NCBI GenBank assembly: GCA_021324305.1
Contig: JAJPJI010000003.1
Coordinates: forward strand, 1 to 39,810
Length of the DNA stretch: 39,810 nt
Direction of reading: 5' to 3'
Source of the DNA: Gammaproteobacteria bacterium
GTDB lineage: Bacteria > Pseudomonadota > Gammaproteobacteria > DSM-16500
Under the pieces are notes generated by a model, which was not told the DNA's origin, made no database searches, and saw only the letters and a program-made list of their open reading frames with translations. Shown piece by piece: positions 17,811 to 25,730 of this stretch (its first letter is position 1; every line of letters starts with the position of its first letter). The translations under genes and the position numbers were made by a program.

Positions 17811-18968
17811 CTATTTTGTCTCATCAAATAATTCACGGCCTATCAGCATGCGCCGTATTTCAGATGTACCAGCGCCAATTTCATAGAGTTTCGCATCCCG
17901 CCACAACCGGCCCGTTGGAAACTCATTAATGTAGCCATTACCTCCCAGACACTGGATGGCTTCACCAGCCATCCAGGTTGCTCTCTCGGCTGTATAAAGA
18001 ATAACAGATGCCGCATCCTTGCGGGTCACATCTCCTCGGTCACATGCTTTTGCAACAGCATAAAGATAGGATTCGGAGGTCATCAGAGCAGTATACATAT
18101 CAGCGAGTTTGGCTTGCATCATTTCAAATTCACCTATCGATTTGCCAAACTGTTTTCTGTGATGTACATACGGCAATACAATATCCATGCACGCATGCAT
18201 GATACCTACCGGACCCGCAGCAAGAACGACACGTTCATAATTCAGGCCGCGCATTAACACCTTTGCGCCGTGATTTTCCTTTCCCAGCAGATTTTCTACT
18301 GGCACACGACAATTTTCAAATACGAGTTCGCAGGTATTCGATCCACGCATGCCCAGCTTGTCGAGTTTTTGTGCAGTATGGAAGCCGGGAAATTTTTTTT
18401 CGATGATAAAAGCACTGATTCCGCGCGATCCTCCCTGAGGACTGGTACGCGCATAAACAACCAGTACATCGGCATCCGGGCCATTCGTGATCCACATCTT
18501 GGTTCCATTCAGCAGATAATGATCGCCATTCAGCTCCGCTTTCAATTGCATGCCCATCACATCTGATCCTGCCTGGGTTTCGCTCATGGCCAGCGCACCA
18601 ATATGTTCGCCGCTGCAAAGCCTGGGCAAGTACCGCAGTTTCTGCTCGTGTGTACCATTCAAGCGGATCTGGTTCACACACAGGTTGGAATGCGCCCCAT
18701 AACTGAGACCAATCGAAGCTGAAGCACGGCTGATTTCTGTCATGGCGAGTGTATGCTCTAGATAACCGAGCCCAGAGCCGCCATATTCATCTTCAACTGT
18801 GATACCCAGCAAGCCCAGTTGTCCCAGTTTGGGCCATAATTCGGAAGGGAAATGATTACTGTGATCAATCTTTGCGGCATTTGGAGCAATCTCACGCTCG
18901 GCAAACTCGCGAACTGCTTCGCGCAGCATATCGGCTGTCTCGCCAAGCGCGAAATTCAAAAAGTTCAT
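17811..18968 (-). CDS. liuA: Isovaleryl-CoA dehydrogenase
   Basis: A 385-residue acyl-CoA dehydrogenase. It oxidises isovaleryl-CoA to 3-methylcrotonyl-CoA and passes electrons to ETF. The FAD/substrate signatures are [13 protein letters not shown] (about residues 125-137) and [20 protein letters not shown] near the C-terminus. A Glu at about residue 245 (LNYERVVL) matches the unusual catalytic base position of isovaleryl-CoA dehydrogenases. That is the main reason for choosing this substrate over butyryl-CoA. The frame runs to 19070, but the ATG at 18968 has GGGAGAAAGG upstream and gives the family length. It is the first gene of the liu operon. No LiuR-type MerR regulator is adjacent. Confidence 0.94.
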   Translation of the reverse strand: MNFLNFALGETADMLREAVREFAEREIAPNAAKIDHSNHFPSELWPKLGQLGLLGITVEDEYGGSGLGYLEHTLAMTEISRASASIGLSYGAHSNLCVNQIRLNGTHEQKLRYLPRLCSGEHIGALAMSETQAGSDVMGMQLKAELNGDHYLLNGTKMWITNGPDADVLVVYARTSPQGGSRGISAFIIEKKFPGFHTAQKLDKLGMRGSNTCELVFENCRVPVENLLGKENHGAKVLMRGLNYERVVLAAGPVGIMHACMDIVLPYVHHRKQFGKSIGEFEMMQAKLADMYTALMTSESYLYAVAKACDRGDVTRKDAASVILYTAERATWMAGEAIQCLGGNGYINEFPTGRLWRDAKLYEIGAGTSEIRRMLIGRELFDETK

Positions 18969-19008
18969 GCTACCCTTTCTCCCTGGTCTGATACATTGTG
19001 TTCGAGAG

Positions 19009-19036
19009 ATTGTACCGGGGTTGCTCCATAAATCAA
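19009..19036 (-). promoter_or_regulatory. liu operon promoter
   Basis: On the minus strand TTGATT (19036-19031), a 16-base spacer and TACAAT (19014-19009), 40 bases before the liuA ATG. The match to sigma-70 is good. It lies back to back with the PmrA-type promoter of the divergent gene at 19152, so the two could influence each other. Confidence 0.55.
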
Positions 19037-19073
19037 TTTTTAAGATGCTGGTTACCAAACTCTGCCACAAAGC

Positions 19074-19106
19074 CTTAAGGCTTTCTTAAGCAAACTCCAT
19101 TAGTAT
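19074..19106 (+). promoter_or_regulatory. PmrA-type box and -10 element of orphan gene C (perfect match)
   Basis: CTTAAG (19074-19079), GCTTT, CTTAAG (19085-19090): a perfect YTTAAK-N5-YTTAAK tandem repeat, 11 bases start to start. Ten bases later TAGTAT (19101-19106) is a plausible -10 box. The predicted leader is about 39 bases. This is the strongest of the three boxes in the window. Confidence 0.7.
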
Positions 19107-19151
19107 GAGGTTTCTATCATGGATTCGCATTTATAACCAGGAGTAGTCATC

Positions 19152-20096
19152 ATGCCCTATCCAAATCCAAAAGTAGCGACCACCTTTCTCAATGATTATA
19201 TCTATGTGCGACAACACAAGTGGAATACCTTATGGGGATGGCTCTCGACTTTCGTCAGTGACGGCCCTGAAGCCAAAATCGGTGAATGCAAGCTTTTAAA
19301 TCGTGATTTCTATAATGCCGAAGGTACAGAACTCGCTGACAACCTTAAAACAGCGGAAGGCTGGTTTAAACTGTTTTTAAAACTGGGCAAATCAGGGCGA
19401 ACACACTCCTTTCTTTCTGCGACCACTCATGCCATCCGGGCATATTACATTAAAAACGTCATTGAATCAGAACTGGGGGAAGATTTCGGCAAGCTGGTCC
19501 AGACCTTGCGGGAAGAGACAGCCAGCCTTGAAGAAACGATCAGGAAAATGGATGATACCATCATTACCATGATGGAATCCCAATCTACCAGGGATGACGT
19601 TGAAGAAGCAAAACGCAAGCTGGAAGAAGAAAAGAAAAAATTAAATGAAAACCTTCTGAAACTGTCTGACCTTGGTGACATCCGGTCTACCTGTAAGGCA
19701 GCACGGGCTGGATTGTTTGGCGAATTACTCTGCCCGAGTCTCAAGGACTTGACTCTTCCGCAAAAGCTCACCAACACAATCTATGAAAATATTCCTCTGT
19801 TTTATCATCCAAACTATGATGTCATCCATTTTGAACAGTATTACCATAAGCTGCAGCATGTTGGTGTCAGTTTTAAAGACTATCAAAGCGATGAACGCCT
19901 GGGCAAAATGCCAAATGAAATTACTGCAGGCAGTGATTTACACAGGGAATCCGGTATCCCGACACAGCCTGGGACAACCGGCTTAATGAATGGCCTTAGT
20001 ACCATGTTTAGCGCTATTGGCAGTCTGGTTGGCTCTGGAGGTAAAAGTACAGGTGTGCCAATTAACCCGCCAGACAACATAAACAAAATGCACTAA
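19152..20096 (+). CDS. Orphan coiled-coil protein C; candidate PmrA-regulated effector
   Basis: A 314-residue protein that I do not recognise. It has a helical, aromatic-rich N-terminal part (residues 1-100), a strong charged coiled coil at about 105-175 with runs of Glu and Lys in heptad spacing, then a mixed domain of about 75 residues. A Gly/Ser-rich, weakly hydrophobic stretch (about 277-300) precedes a polar tail. There is no signal peptide. AGGAG lies 8 bases before the ATG. It stands alone, divergent from the liu operon, with a perfect PmrA-type box in its promoter. Coiled coils and polar tails are common among Dot/Icm effectors; this role is inferred from architecture and promoter, not homology. 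Confidence 0.75.
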   Translation: MPYPNPKVATTFLNDYIYVRQHKWNTLWGWLSTFVSDGPEAKIGECKLLNRDFYNAEGTELADNLKTAEGWFKLFLKLGKSGRTHSFLSATTHAIRAYYIKNVIESELGEDFGKLVQTLREETASLEETIRKMDDTIITMMESQSTRDDVEEAKRKLEEEKKKLNENLLKLSDLGDIRSTCKAARAGLFGELLCPSLKDLTLPQKLTNTIYENIPLFYHPNYDVIHFEQYYHKLQHVGVSFKDYQSDERLGKMPNEITAGSDLHRESGIPTQPGTTGLMNGLSTMFSAIGSLVGSGGKSTGVPINPPDNINKMH

Positions 20097-20208
20097 TAAT
20101 TCCGTTATTACTGCCTCTTTCAGCGGGCAGTCGGTGTATGTATTTGACGAAATCACCCGGCAGCGTTAATCTTCTCACCCTCGAATAACGCTGTTTCCTT
20201 TGCAGACT

Positions 20209-21399
20209 ATGCCAATTCAGTATTTACGCTTAAAAAAGGGTGAAGATCGCCGCATTCGCGCCGGACATCCCTGGATATATAGTAATGAAATCGATACTGC
20301 CTCTTCACCATTAAAAAGTTTTTCTCCCGGTGAAGAGGTACTGGTACAGGCTCATGATAAAAGCCTGCTTGGCGCAGCCTATGTTAATCCTCGGTCCCTG
20401 ATCGCCGCTCGCATTTTCAGCCGCGACCCAAATGACAGACTGACTGAAGAGTGGATTACTCAGCAAATCAGAATTGCGCTCGCTCTGCGTCAACATCTTT
20501 TTTCCGGACCCTATTACCGCTTGGTCTTCAGTGAAGCTGATAATTTGCCAGGGCTGGTGATTGACCGGTTTGAAAATGATCTGGTCGTTCAAATCAATAC
20601 TGCAGGAATGGAACGACAACAGGCACTCATCGTTCAAGCACTCTGTGATCTACTGCCGGCAACGAATTCTGTTCTTTATCGCAACGACAGCCAGGTTCGT
20701 GATCATGAAGGGTTGGATACATACGTCAAACCTGCTTTTGGAGAACCACCAGAGAATATTTTTCTCGAAGAAAATTCGGTCCGTTTCATTGCTCCTCTGA
20801 TCAAGGGACAAAAGACAGGCTGGTTTTATGATCACCGTCTCAATCGGGCACGCCTGCGACAGTATGTTTCCAATCGGCGCGTTCTCGATGTCTTCAGCTA
20901 TGCTGGCGGATGGAGCATACAAGCTGCTGCTTATGGCGCAAATAGCGTGGATTGCATCGAGGTGTCTGATTTTGCCTGCGACTATATCCTCAAAAATGCC
21001 GAACTAAACCATGTTGCCGAAAAGGTCAAAGTCATATGCGACGATGCTTTCGATGCACTGAAAGCGCTTCTGCAGCAGCATCATAAGTATGATGTCATCA
21101 TTCTCGACCCGCCTGCTTTCGTTAAAAAATTCAAGGATAGAAAAGAAGGCTTGATAGCCTATCAGCGTCTCAACGAATTCGCCATTAAACTCCTGGTGCC
21201 AGGCGGTATTCTTGTCACCTGCTCTTGTTCCATGCATGTCACCATGCAGGATATCATCGATATCCTGCAGCGTGTCGCCTATCGTACCCAGAGCCAAATT
21301 CAGATATTGGAACGCGGTCATCAGGGGCCGGACCACCCGATACATCTCTCAATACCAGAAACGGATTATCTGAAGGCAGTGGTTGTCAGGAAAATCTGA
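20209..21399 (+). CDS. rlmI: Class I SAM-dependent rRNA methyltransferase, RlmI-like
   Basis: A 396-residue protein of the RlmI (YccW) family, which makes m5C1962 in 23S rRNA. It begins with a PUA-type RNA-binding domain (residues 1-75; RRIRAGHPWIYSNEI). An adjoining beta-rich domain carries ADNLPGLVIDRF. The Rossmann methyltransferase domain has SAM motif I in VLDVFSYAGGWS, the acidic motif in DVIILDPPAF and the catalytic Cys region in LVTCSCSMH. The open frame begins at a TTG at 20200, but the ATG at 20209 gives the normal N-terminus. No clear ribosome-binding site precedes either. The 112-base gap before it holds a small hairpin (CTGCC/GGGCAG) without a T-run. A strong terminator lies 65 bases downstream. 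Confidence 0.92.
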   Translation: MPIQYLRLKKGEDRRIRAGHPWIYSNEIDTASSPLKSFSPGEEVLVQAHDKSLLGAAYVNPRSLIAARIFSRDPNDRLTEEWITQQIRIALALRQHLFSGPYYRLVFSEADNLPGLVIDRFENDLVVQINTAGMERQQALIVQALCDLLPATNSVLYRNDSQVRDHEGLDTYVKPAFGEPPENIFLEENSVRFIAPLIKGQKTGWFYDHRLNRARLRQYVSNRRVLDVFSYAGGWSIQAAAYGANSVDCIEVSDFACDYILKNAELNHVAEKVKVICDDAFDALKALLQQHHKYDVIILDPPAFVKKFKDRKEGLIAYQRLNEFAIKLLVPGGILVTCSCSMHVTMQDIIDILQRVAYRTQSQIQILERGHQGPDHPIHLSIPETDYLKAVVVRKI

Positions 21400-21463
21400 T
21401 GGTTTTGCACTTGAGCCTTATTGTTATCGCAACAGGACAAACGATTACAAATGCCGGTGACAT

Positions 21464-21500
21464 AAAAAAGCCGGGGTGATTTGCATCGCCCCGGCTTTTT
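21464..21500. terminator. Strong bidirectional Rho-independent terminator
   Basis: An 11-bp stem (GCCGGGGTGAT with ATCGCCCCGGC, one G-U pair) closes a 4-base loop and is flanked by A-runs on the left and T-runs on the right. It can end rlmI on the plus strand and the tiny lysine-rich reading frame on the minus strand. Confidence 0.9.
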
Positions 21501-21509
21501 GATCGTCAC

Positions 21510-21554
21510 TTACTTTTTCTTTTTGGCTCCGCCCTTTTTCTTTTTCGCTACCAT
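21510..21554 (-). CDS. Lysine-rich 14-residue microprotein
   Basis: A very short open reading frame encoding MVAKKKKGGAKKKK. Support comes from its setting: AGGGAGA at proper spacing before the ATG, a strong sigma-70 promoter 47-75 bases upstream (separate entry), and a strong terminator 10 bases after the stop. The whole unit would give a transcript of about 130 bases. Eight of 14 residues are Lys, with two KKKK blocks around GGA, so the peptide would bind nucleic acid or acidic surfaces if made. An sRNA with a chance reading frame is the alternative. Confidence 0.55.
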   Translation of the reverse strand: MVAKKKKGGAKKKK

Positions 21555-21600
21555 GCTGGATCTCCCTGTAAAAGTTAAATGCAGAACAATGAACAATTTA

Positions 21601-21628
21601 ATTATATCGATATTGTCATTCTTGTGAA
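21601..21628 (-). promoter_or_regulatory. Strong sigma-70 promoter of the lysine-rich microgene
   Basis: On the minus strand TTCACA (21628-21623), a 16-base spacer and a perfect TATAAT (21606-21601). The start point is expected near 21594, about 40 bases before the microprotein ATG. It is the best -10/-35 pair noted in the window. Confidence 0.65.
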
Positions 21629-21668
21629 TAAGTACTATTACCTAGAAATTTTCAATTAATACTAATCA

Positions 21669-23072
21669 TCATGAATCACTGAACCGTAACAGAAGATGGT
21701 CAGGGTCATATGATTTCAATTTCTGCCATGCTTCAATCTTGCTATCCTCAAGCTGCGCTACAAACTCTTCAAGAGACAAAATGGAGAGAACATCCAGTTC
21801 ACGTAATGCAAACTGTCGCAGCAGCGCTTTCAGCTGCGGCGATTCCATTACGTTATCACGGGAATATTTGCTGCGCTGCAACTGCAGAATGGTGTTGACA
21901 GCGGGTTCCGAGTAACGGTGAAACTGCTCCATGAACTTATTCCTTTCTTCCTCGCTCAGACCCTGGATAGCTTCCTGGATGATTTTTTCCCGATAACTCG
22001 CGTATTCATGACGGATTTCCTCAACATGCCGTTTTAATTCCGTCATTTCAACTTCGAATCTGGCATCCTGAATGTCTACAACAACCTGACCAGCCCTGCT
22101 TTTGGCAGCCTGATAGTTGTTTTTGATGGCACTCAACAAATACCCAGCCGGATTCTGCACCTTTCCATCCTGATACGGTTTGGAATTTTCAATGACGGCA
22201 ATCTTCTCTTCGATGAAACTGGCATCATGCTCTTCCAGCAACTGCTCGATCTGTTCTTCAGAAAGATTGAAAGTCTCAAACAATTTCCCTTTTAGCGTAT
22301 CAGCCTGATTTCCCAATTGAGCTGCATTCGTTTTACTGTTTCCGCCAAGACGTGTTTTTTTGGCCCGCTCTTTCAGCTTGAACCTTACCTTTGTCACCTT
22401 GCGTCCTTCACGCACATATTCCGATTCGATTACCAGATCGGAATACGTGTTGACTTCTTCAACCGCCTTATCAAGCACCCGTCGTTTGAAATCACGAAAC
22501 ACATCATACTTCCCCCCTGGTACGCCCATCAGCTTTTTAAATAACTCCATGTCAAACCACTTGGTATGCGGGAGACCTCGATAACGTATGCAGTTTTCAT
22601 ATAACGCAAGACCATAGCTTGAACGAAAGCGGGACTGAATAACGAGGTCAATTTTTCCAAACATCGACGGTGAGTGCAGTAACTGCTTCATACGCGGCGA
22701 ATAGGCATAATAACAAAGAGGGCCTTCCAGGCTGACGCTGGCAAGAATGGAACTTGCCGTCCAGTTTTCTGTTCCGGTTTCATCATTTATCAAATTCCAT
22801 TCGATCACCGTCGAAATCAGGCCCTTGAATGCGTCCTTGATGGCGGCATGGTTATTACCCTGATAGCCAATCAGACGGCATAATTGCTTCACGGTAATTT
22901 CATGCTCATCTTTGAGCATGAGTTCCTTATAGGCGTGATACAGCAAGGCATTTGTGATTTTACGCTGCAGCAAACTCAAGGTATTCGAGCAATGAATAGT
23001 CGCTGCATGCTTTTTCAGCTCTTTCCTGCTTTCTTTTTTTTCGTATCCCACATCCGTCACATTTTGTCCCAT
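21669..23072 (-). CDS. Plasmid replication initiator, Rep_3 family
   Basis: An initiator protein of 467 residues from the ATG at 23072; the frame stays open to a GTG at 23102. Rep_3 proteins have two winged-helix domains that bind iterons and open the origin. The first wing is visible in SNTLSLLQRKITNALLYHAYKELM (the Rep_3 start) and EITVKQLCRLIGYQGNNHAAIKDAFKGL. The second is in SSYGLALYENCIRYRG followed by FKKLMGVPGGKYDVFRDFKRRVLDKAVEEVN. Beyond about residue 255 a charged helical extension of some 200 residues makes it longer than most Rep_3 proteins. AAGGG lies 10-11 bases before the ATG at 23072. Three iterons overlap the 5' end of the frame, implying autoregulation. It lies divergent to parA. 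Confidence 0.88.
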   Translation of the reverse strand: MGQNVTDVGYEKKESRKELKKHAATIHCSNTLSLLQRKITNALLYHAYKELMLKDEHEITVKQLCRLIGYQGNNHAAIKDAFKGLISTVIEWNLINDETGTENWTASSILASVSLEGPLCYYAYSPRMKQLLHSPSMFGKIDLVIQSRFRSSYGLALYENCIRYRGLPHTKWFDMELFKKLMGVPGGKYDVFRDFKRRVLDKAVEEVNTYSDLVIESEYVREGRKVTKVRFKLKERAKKTRLGGNSKTNAAQLGNQADTLKGKLFETFNLSEEQIEQLLEEHDASFIEEKIAVIENSKPYQDGKVQNPAGYLLSAIKNNYQAAKSRAGQVVVDIQDARFEVEMTELKRHVEEIRHEYASYREKIIQEAIQGLSEEERNKFMEQFHRYSEPAVNTILQLQRSKYSRDNVMESPQLKALLRQFALRELDVLSILSLEEFVAQLEDSKIEAWQKLKSYDPDHLLLRFSDS

Positions 23073-23145
23073 AGCCGTCACATCCCTTCCCATGAACGTC
23101 ACAGTTTATCCCATAGATGTCACACACATTCCCATAAACGTCACA
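23047..23145. repeat. Five iterons with exact 21-bp period (replication origin)
   Basis: Five direct copies of a 15-base core, consensus CCCATAAACGTCACA, begin at 23047, 23068, 23089, 23110 and 23131, an exact 21-base period (two helical turns). GTCACA is invariant; the middle bases vary. Three copies lie in the start of rep and two upstream. They are the expected binding sites of the Rep_3 initiator and mark the origin. Confidence 0.92.
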
Positions 23146-23319
23146 TTTTCAGCATTAAAACTATTTGCTATCAATGTGTTACATTCACCTAAACAAAAAC
23201 TAAACTAAATATAAACTAAAACACAACATGTATTAAAATTTTTGATGTTTTTTTATTTATGATAAAACATAACAAATGATATATTATGCATTAACGTAAT
23301 ACAATGACAGGAGTCAAGA
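23146..23319. other. AT-rich origin region between iterons and parA
   Basis: A very AT-rich stretch directly beside the iterons, with repeated AAACT units (23197-23217) and long A/T runs to 23300. This is the normal place for the DNA-unwinding element of an iteron origin. It also must hold the parA promoter and the rep promoter. No clear DnaA box was seen. Confidence 0.6.
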
Positions 23320-24189
23320 ATGGAAATCATTGCTTTTGTAAACAATAAAGGTGGTGTTGGAAAGACAACATGCAGTAAACTGATGGCAGAGTATCTTAGC
23401 AAAACAATGAACCTCCGCACGCTCTGCATCGATTTCGATCCTCAATGTAATTTTTCACATCAATATTTGCGTATGGAGATTGATCCAGCTGCTCCGGAAG
23501 GATTAATGCCTCCTATTCATCCTGATTATGATCCTGCTGATCCAGATGATCAGGATTGGGATGGTCGAAGTAGTATTGCAGAAATCTTCTACGGACAAGG
23601 CGTTGTACCATACCCAACATATGTTCCTAACTTAGACATAGCGCCAGGACATGCTGAAAAATTGCTCACAGCTGAGTCTGTTCGGCGATCTGAAGTGGTT
23701 GATAAAGTACATAAACAATTAGCCAATTTTTTGAATTCATCCGATGTGCATGCTGCCTATGACGCAGTCGTCATTGATACTGCACCATCCAAGGGTCCAC
23801 TGACGATTAGTGTCATGAAAGCAGCAACGCATATTATTATTCCGTCTGTCATGGAGGAACAGCCTGTACAAGGTATCTATGGAATGTTGCAATTATGGAT
23901 GCAGGAATCATTGATTAGAGAAAAGAATCGTCCCCTGCAGCTCATTGGAATTCTTCCAAACATGTTTAAACAGACACGATTACACAAGGACATTCTAACC
24001 AGTCTTCAGGAAAGTTCCGCAATCGGAAAATATGTTTTACCAGTCAAATTTTCCCAACGCATTGTATTTGCGGAGGTGGATGCCGCAGATTCAAATCCGC
24101 GCTCAATTTTCGATTTCCAGGAACAACATGTCGCCAAAACGGAAGCAATGGAAGTTTGTAGTTATATAGCAGAGAGGATATTTGCATGA
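23320..24189 (+). CDS. parA: ParA-family partition ATPase
   Basis: A 289-residue ParA/Soj-type ATPase that positions plasmid DNA during segregation. The deviant Walker A motif KGGVGKTT is at residues 10-17 with the signature Lys, and DFDPQCN near 38-44 is the Walker A' region. VIDTAPS (about 151-157) is the Walker B segment. There is no N-terminal helix-turn-helix, unlike P1-type ParA. AGGAG lies 8 bases upstream of the ATG. The stop overlaps the parB start by 4 bases. It lies divergent to rep across the origin, the usual layout of a compact replicon. Confidence 0.93.
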   Translation: MEIIAFVNNKGGVGKTTCSKLMAEYLSKTMNLRTLCIDFDPQCNFSHQYLRMEIDPAAPEGLMPPIHPDYDPADPDDQDWDGRSSIAEIFYGQGVVPYPTYVPNLDIAPGHAEKLLTAESVRRSEVVDKVHKQLANFLNSSDVHAAYDAVVIDTAPSKGPLTISVMKAATHIIIPSVMEEQPVQGIYGMLQLWMQESLIREKNRPLQLIGILPNMFKQTRLHKDILTSLQESSAIGKYVLPVKFSQRIVFAEVDAADSNPRSIFDFQEQHVAKTEAMEVCSYIAERIFA

Positions 24190-25199
24190 GCAAGAAAAAG
24201 CGATTTGGTATTTCAGAAGCCCTGACCAGAGGTTTGAGCGAAACAATTAATGTCGTGGAGAACAATTCAGGTGTGTTCAGGAATATTGTTCTTCCGCTCT
24301 CACGCATTGAGCTGGACCCAGACAATCCTCGCAAACTGGCAATCGATCTTGCTGATGTCAGAGCAGGTATCAGACCGGATGATCCGCATTATTTACGTAA
24401 GCAGGAAGAACTAGACAAGTTAAAAGAACTTGCACACACGATCAAAACGAGTGGTGTGATCAATCCGGTTGTTGTCTATAAACTTGGTGAGACGTACCGG
24501 ATTGTAGCTGGTGAACGACGTTGTCTGGCTTCTATTTTGGCGGGAAAGCAGGAAATCGAAGCACGGGTATTTAACGAAAAACCTAAAGGGTTTGAATTAA
24601 AGCTGATTCAATGGGTTGAAAACACTGCGCGAGAAGATCTTACCCTGGATGAACGTCTAGGTAATGTACGGGAAATTATCCGGGAGTATTTACTTCAGCA
24701 TGGCGATGTTGAAGTGACAGCGACCTTATTGAAAAATATTACTGGTCTGTCATTATCGCAAACAACTTATTATTTGGCTGCTTTGAATGCGCCTGATGAT
24801 GTACAAATGGAAATCCACAATGGCAATATTCGCAATCTGGACAAGGCAGCGTTAATTGCAAGTGTGGCTTCTCCCGATTTACGCCGTCAGGCAATTGATG
24901 CTTGTATTAATGGGTCGAGTTTAAAAGAAATTCGCAGCATAATAAGCCAGCAAAAAATGCTAAAGAAAAGCAGGGTATCGCTGCAAGCTTCTACCCGGGG
25001 CCGCAATACCACGCGAATTAATATGGGCAGCACATTGAAGGCTGAGGTAATTAAGACAATTGTTGAGAGTGTTGTAAACCGGAAGGAATTTGATAAATAC
25101 ATGGATATCTTCTCACAGGTAAATTGGATGGATTTACGTCAAACATCAAAGGCGTTTCGTAAACTAATTGAAATAATGGAAACTGAGATGGCGGTATGA
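24186..25199 (+). CDS. parB: ParB-family centromere-binding partition protein
   Basis: A 337-residue ParB. The N-terminal nuclease-like/CTPase domain is visible as DPDNPRK (residues 44-50), TSGVINPVVVY (88-98) and the nucleotide-binding GERR box at 109-112. A helix-turn-helix region follows around residues 165-215, and the last part (about 275-337) is a helical dimerisation region. The acidic insert between NPRK and the next helix (about 53-72) is longer than in chromosomal ParB. The gene overlaps both neighbours by 4 bases (ATGA), so parA, parB and the small gene after it are translationally coupled. A parS-like site lies about 530 bases downstream of its end. Confidence 0.92.
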   Translation: MSKKKRFGISEALTRGLSETINVVENNSGVFRNIVLPLSRIELDPDNPRKLAIDLADVRAGIRPDDPHYLRKQEELDKLKELAHTIKTSGVINPVVVYKLGETYRIVAGERRCLASILAGKQEIEARVFNEKPKGFELKLIQWVENTAREDLTLDERLGNVREIIREYLLQHGDVEVTATLLKNITGLSLSQTTYYLAALNAPDDVQMEIHNGNIRNLDKAALIASVASPDLRRQAIDACINGSSLKEIRSIISQQKMLKKSRVSLQASTRGRNTTRINMGSTLKAEVIKTIVESVVNRKEFDKYMDIFSQVNWMDLRQTSKAFRKLIEIMETEMAV

Positions 25200-25561
25200 C
25201 AATGCAAAGAAAAGTAATGACTTCAATCAAATTACAAAAAAATCTACACCGCAGATTGCAGCAACGCATCATTGAAGATGGCTATGGTATGCGCGGTAAA
25301 AGTAAATGGATAATTGAATCAATTGAAGCACTTTTAAAGCTATCTGATTATCCAACATTGGTTGATATTGCTGATGACATGGATCAATTAAGTGATATGG
25401 TTAGCATTCGCCTGCCTGAAGACTTGATGCTGCGTTTGGAGCAGGCAGTGGTTCATGTACGAAAACAATATCCCACAATCGAGGGTGTGAAGAGTAATCT
25501 TATTCGGGCCAGCATCATCCAGAGGTTGCTCAGACAATCCGCTTCGGTCACCGAAGTTTGA
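25196..25561 (+). CDS. Small DNA-binding-like protein with two ribbon-helix-helix-like halves
   Basis: A 121-residue protein coupled to parB by a 4-base overlap. Two similar halves can be seen: residues 8-48 (TSIKLQKNLHRRLQQ ... IIESIEALL) and residues 68-112 (VSIRLPEDLMLRLEQ ... LIRASIIQRLL). Each is a short beta-strand with alternating residues, then two helices, as in ribbon-helix-helix (MetJ/Arc) folds, which normally need two chains. A single chain with two units would be a pseudo-dimer. It may repress the par operon or control copy number. I know no named family for it; the fold call is by pattern. Confidence 0.75.
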   Translation: MTMQRKVMTSIKLQKNLHRRLQQRIIEDGYGMRGKSKWIIESIEALLKLSDYPTLVDIADDMDQLSDMVSIRLPEDLMLRLEQAVVHVRKQYPTIEGVKSNLIRASIIQRLLRQSASVTEV

Positions 25562-25614
25562 TTTAAGGTATTGATTTATATATAATTAATTTAAAAATAA
25601 TTCGTAATGCTCAT

Positions 25615-25659
25615 ATCCCATAAACGTCCACTTTAGCTAATGTGTGACGTTTATGGGAT
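25615..25659. repeat. Inverted pair of iteron copies downstream of the par operon
   Basis: ATCCCATAAACGTC (25615-25628) is repeated in inverted order at 25646-25659, a perfect 14-base match. The right arm contains on the minus strand a full 15-base iteron identical to the fifth iteron of the origin (25643-25657). The left arm departs only at its inner end (CGTCCAC). Rep should bind here too, about 2.5 kb from the origin. Confidence 0.85.
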
Positions 25660-25730
25660 TGATATCTCGCTTATACTGCTGGATCTTCTCCTTATTCTCA
25701 AATAACTATCTGTTTTTAAATATAAATAAA

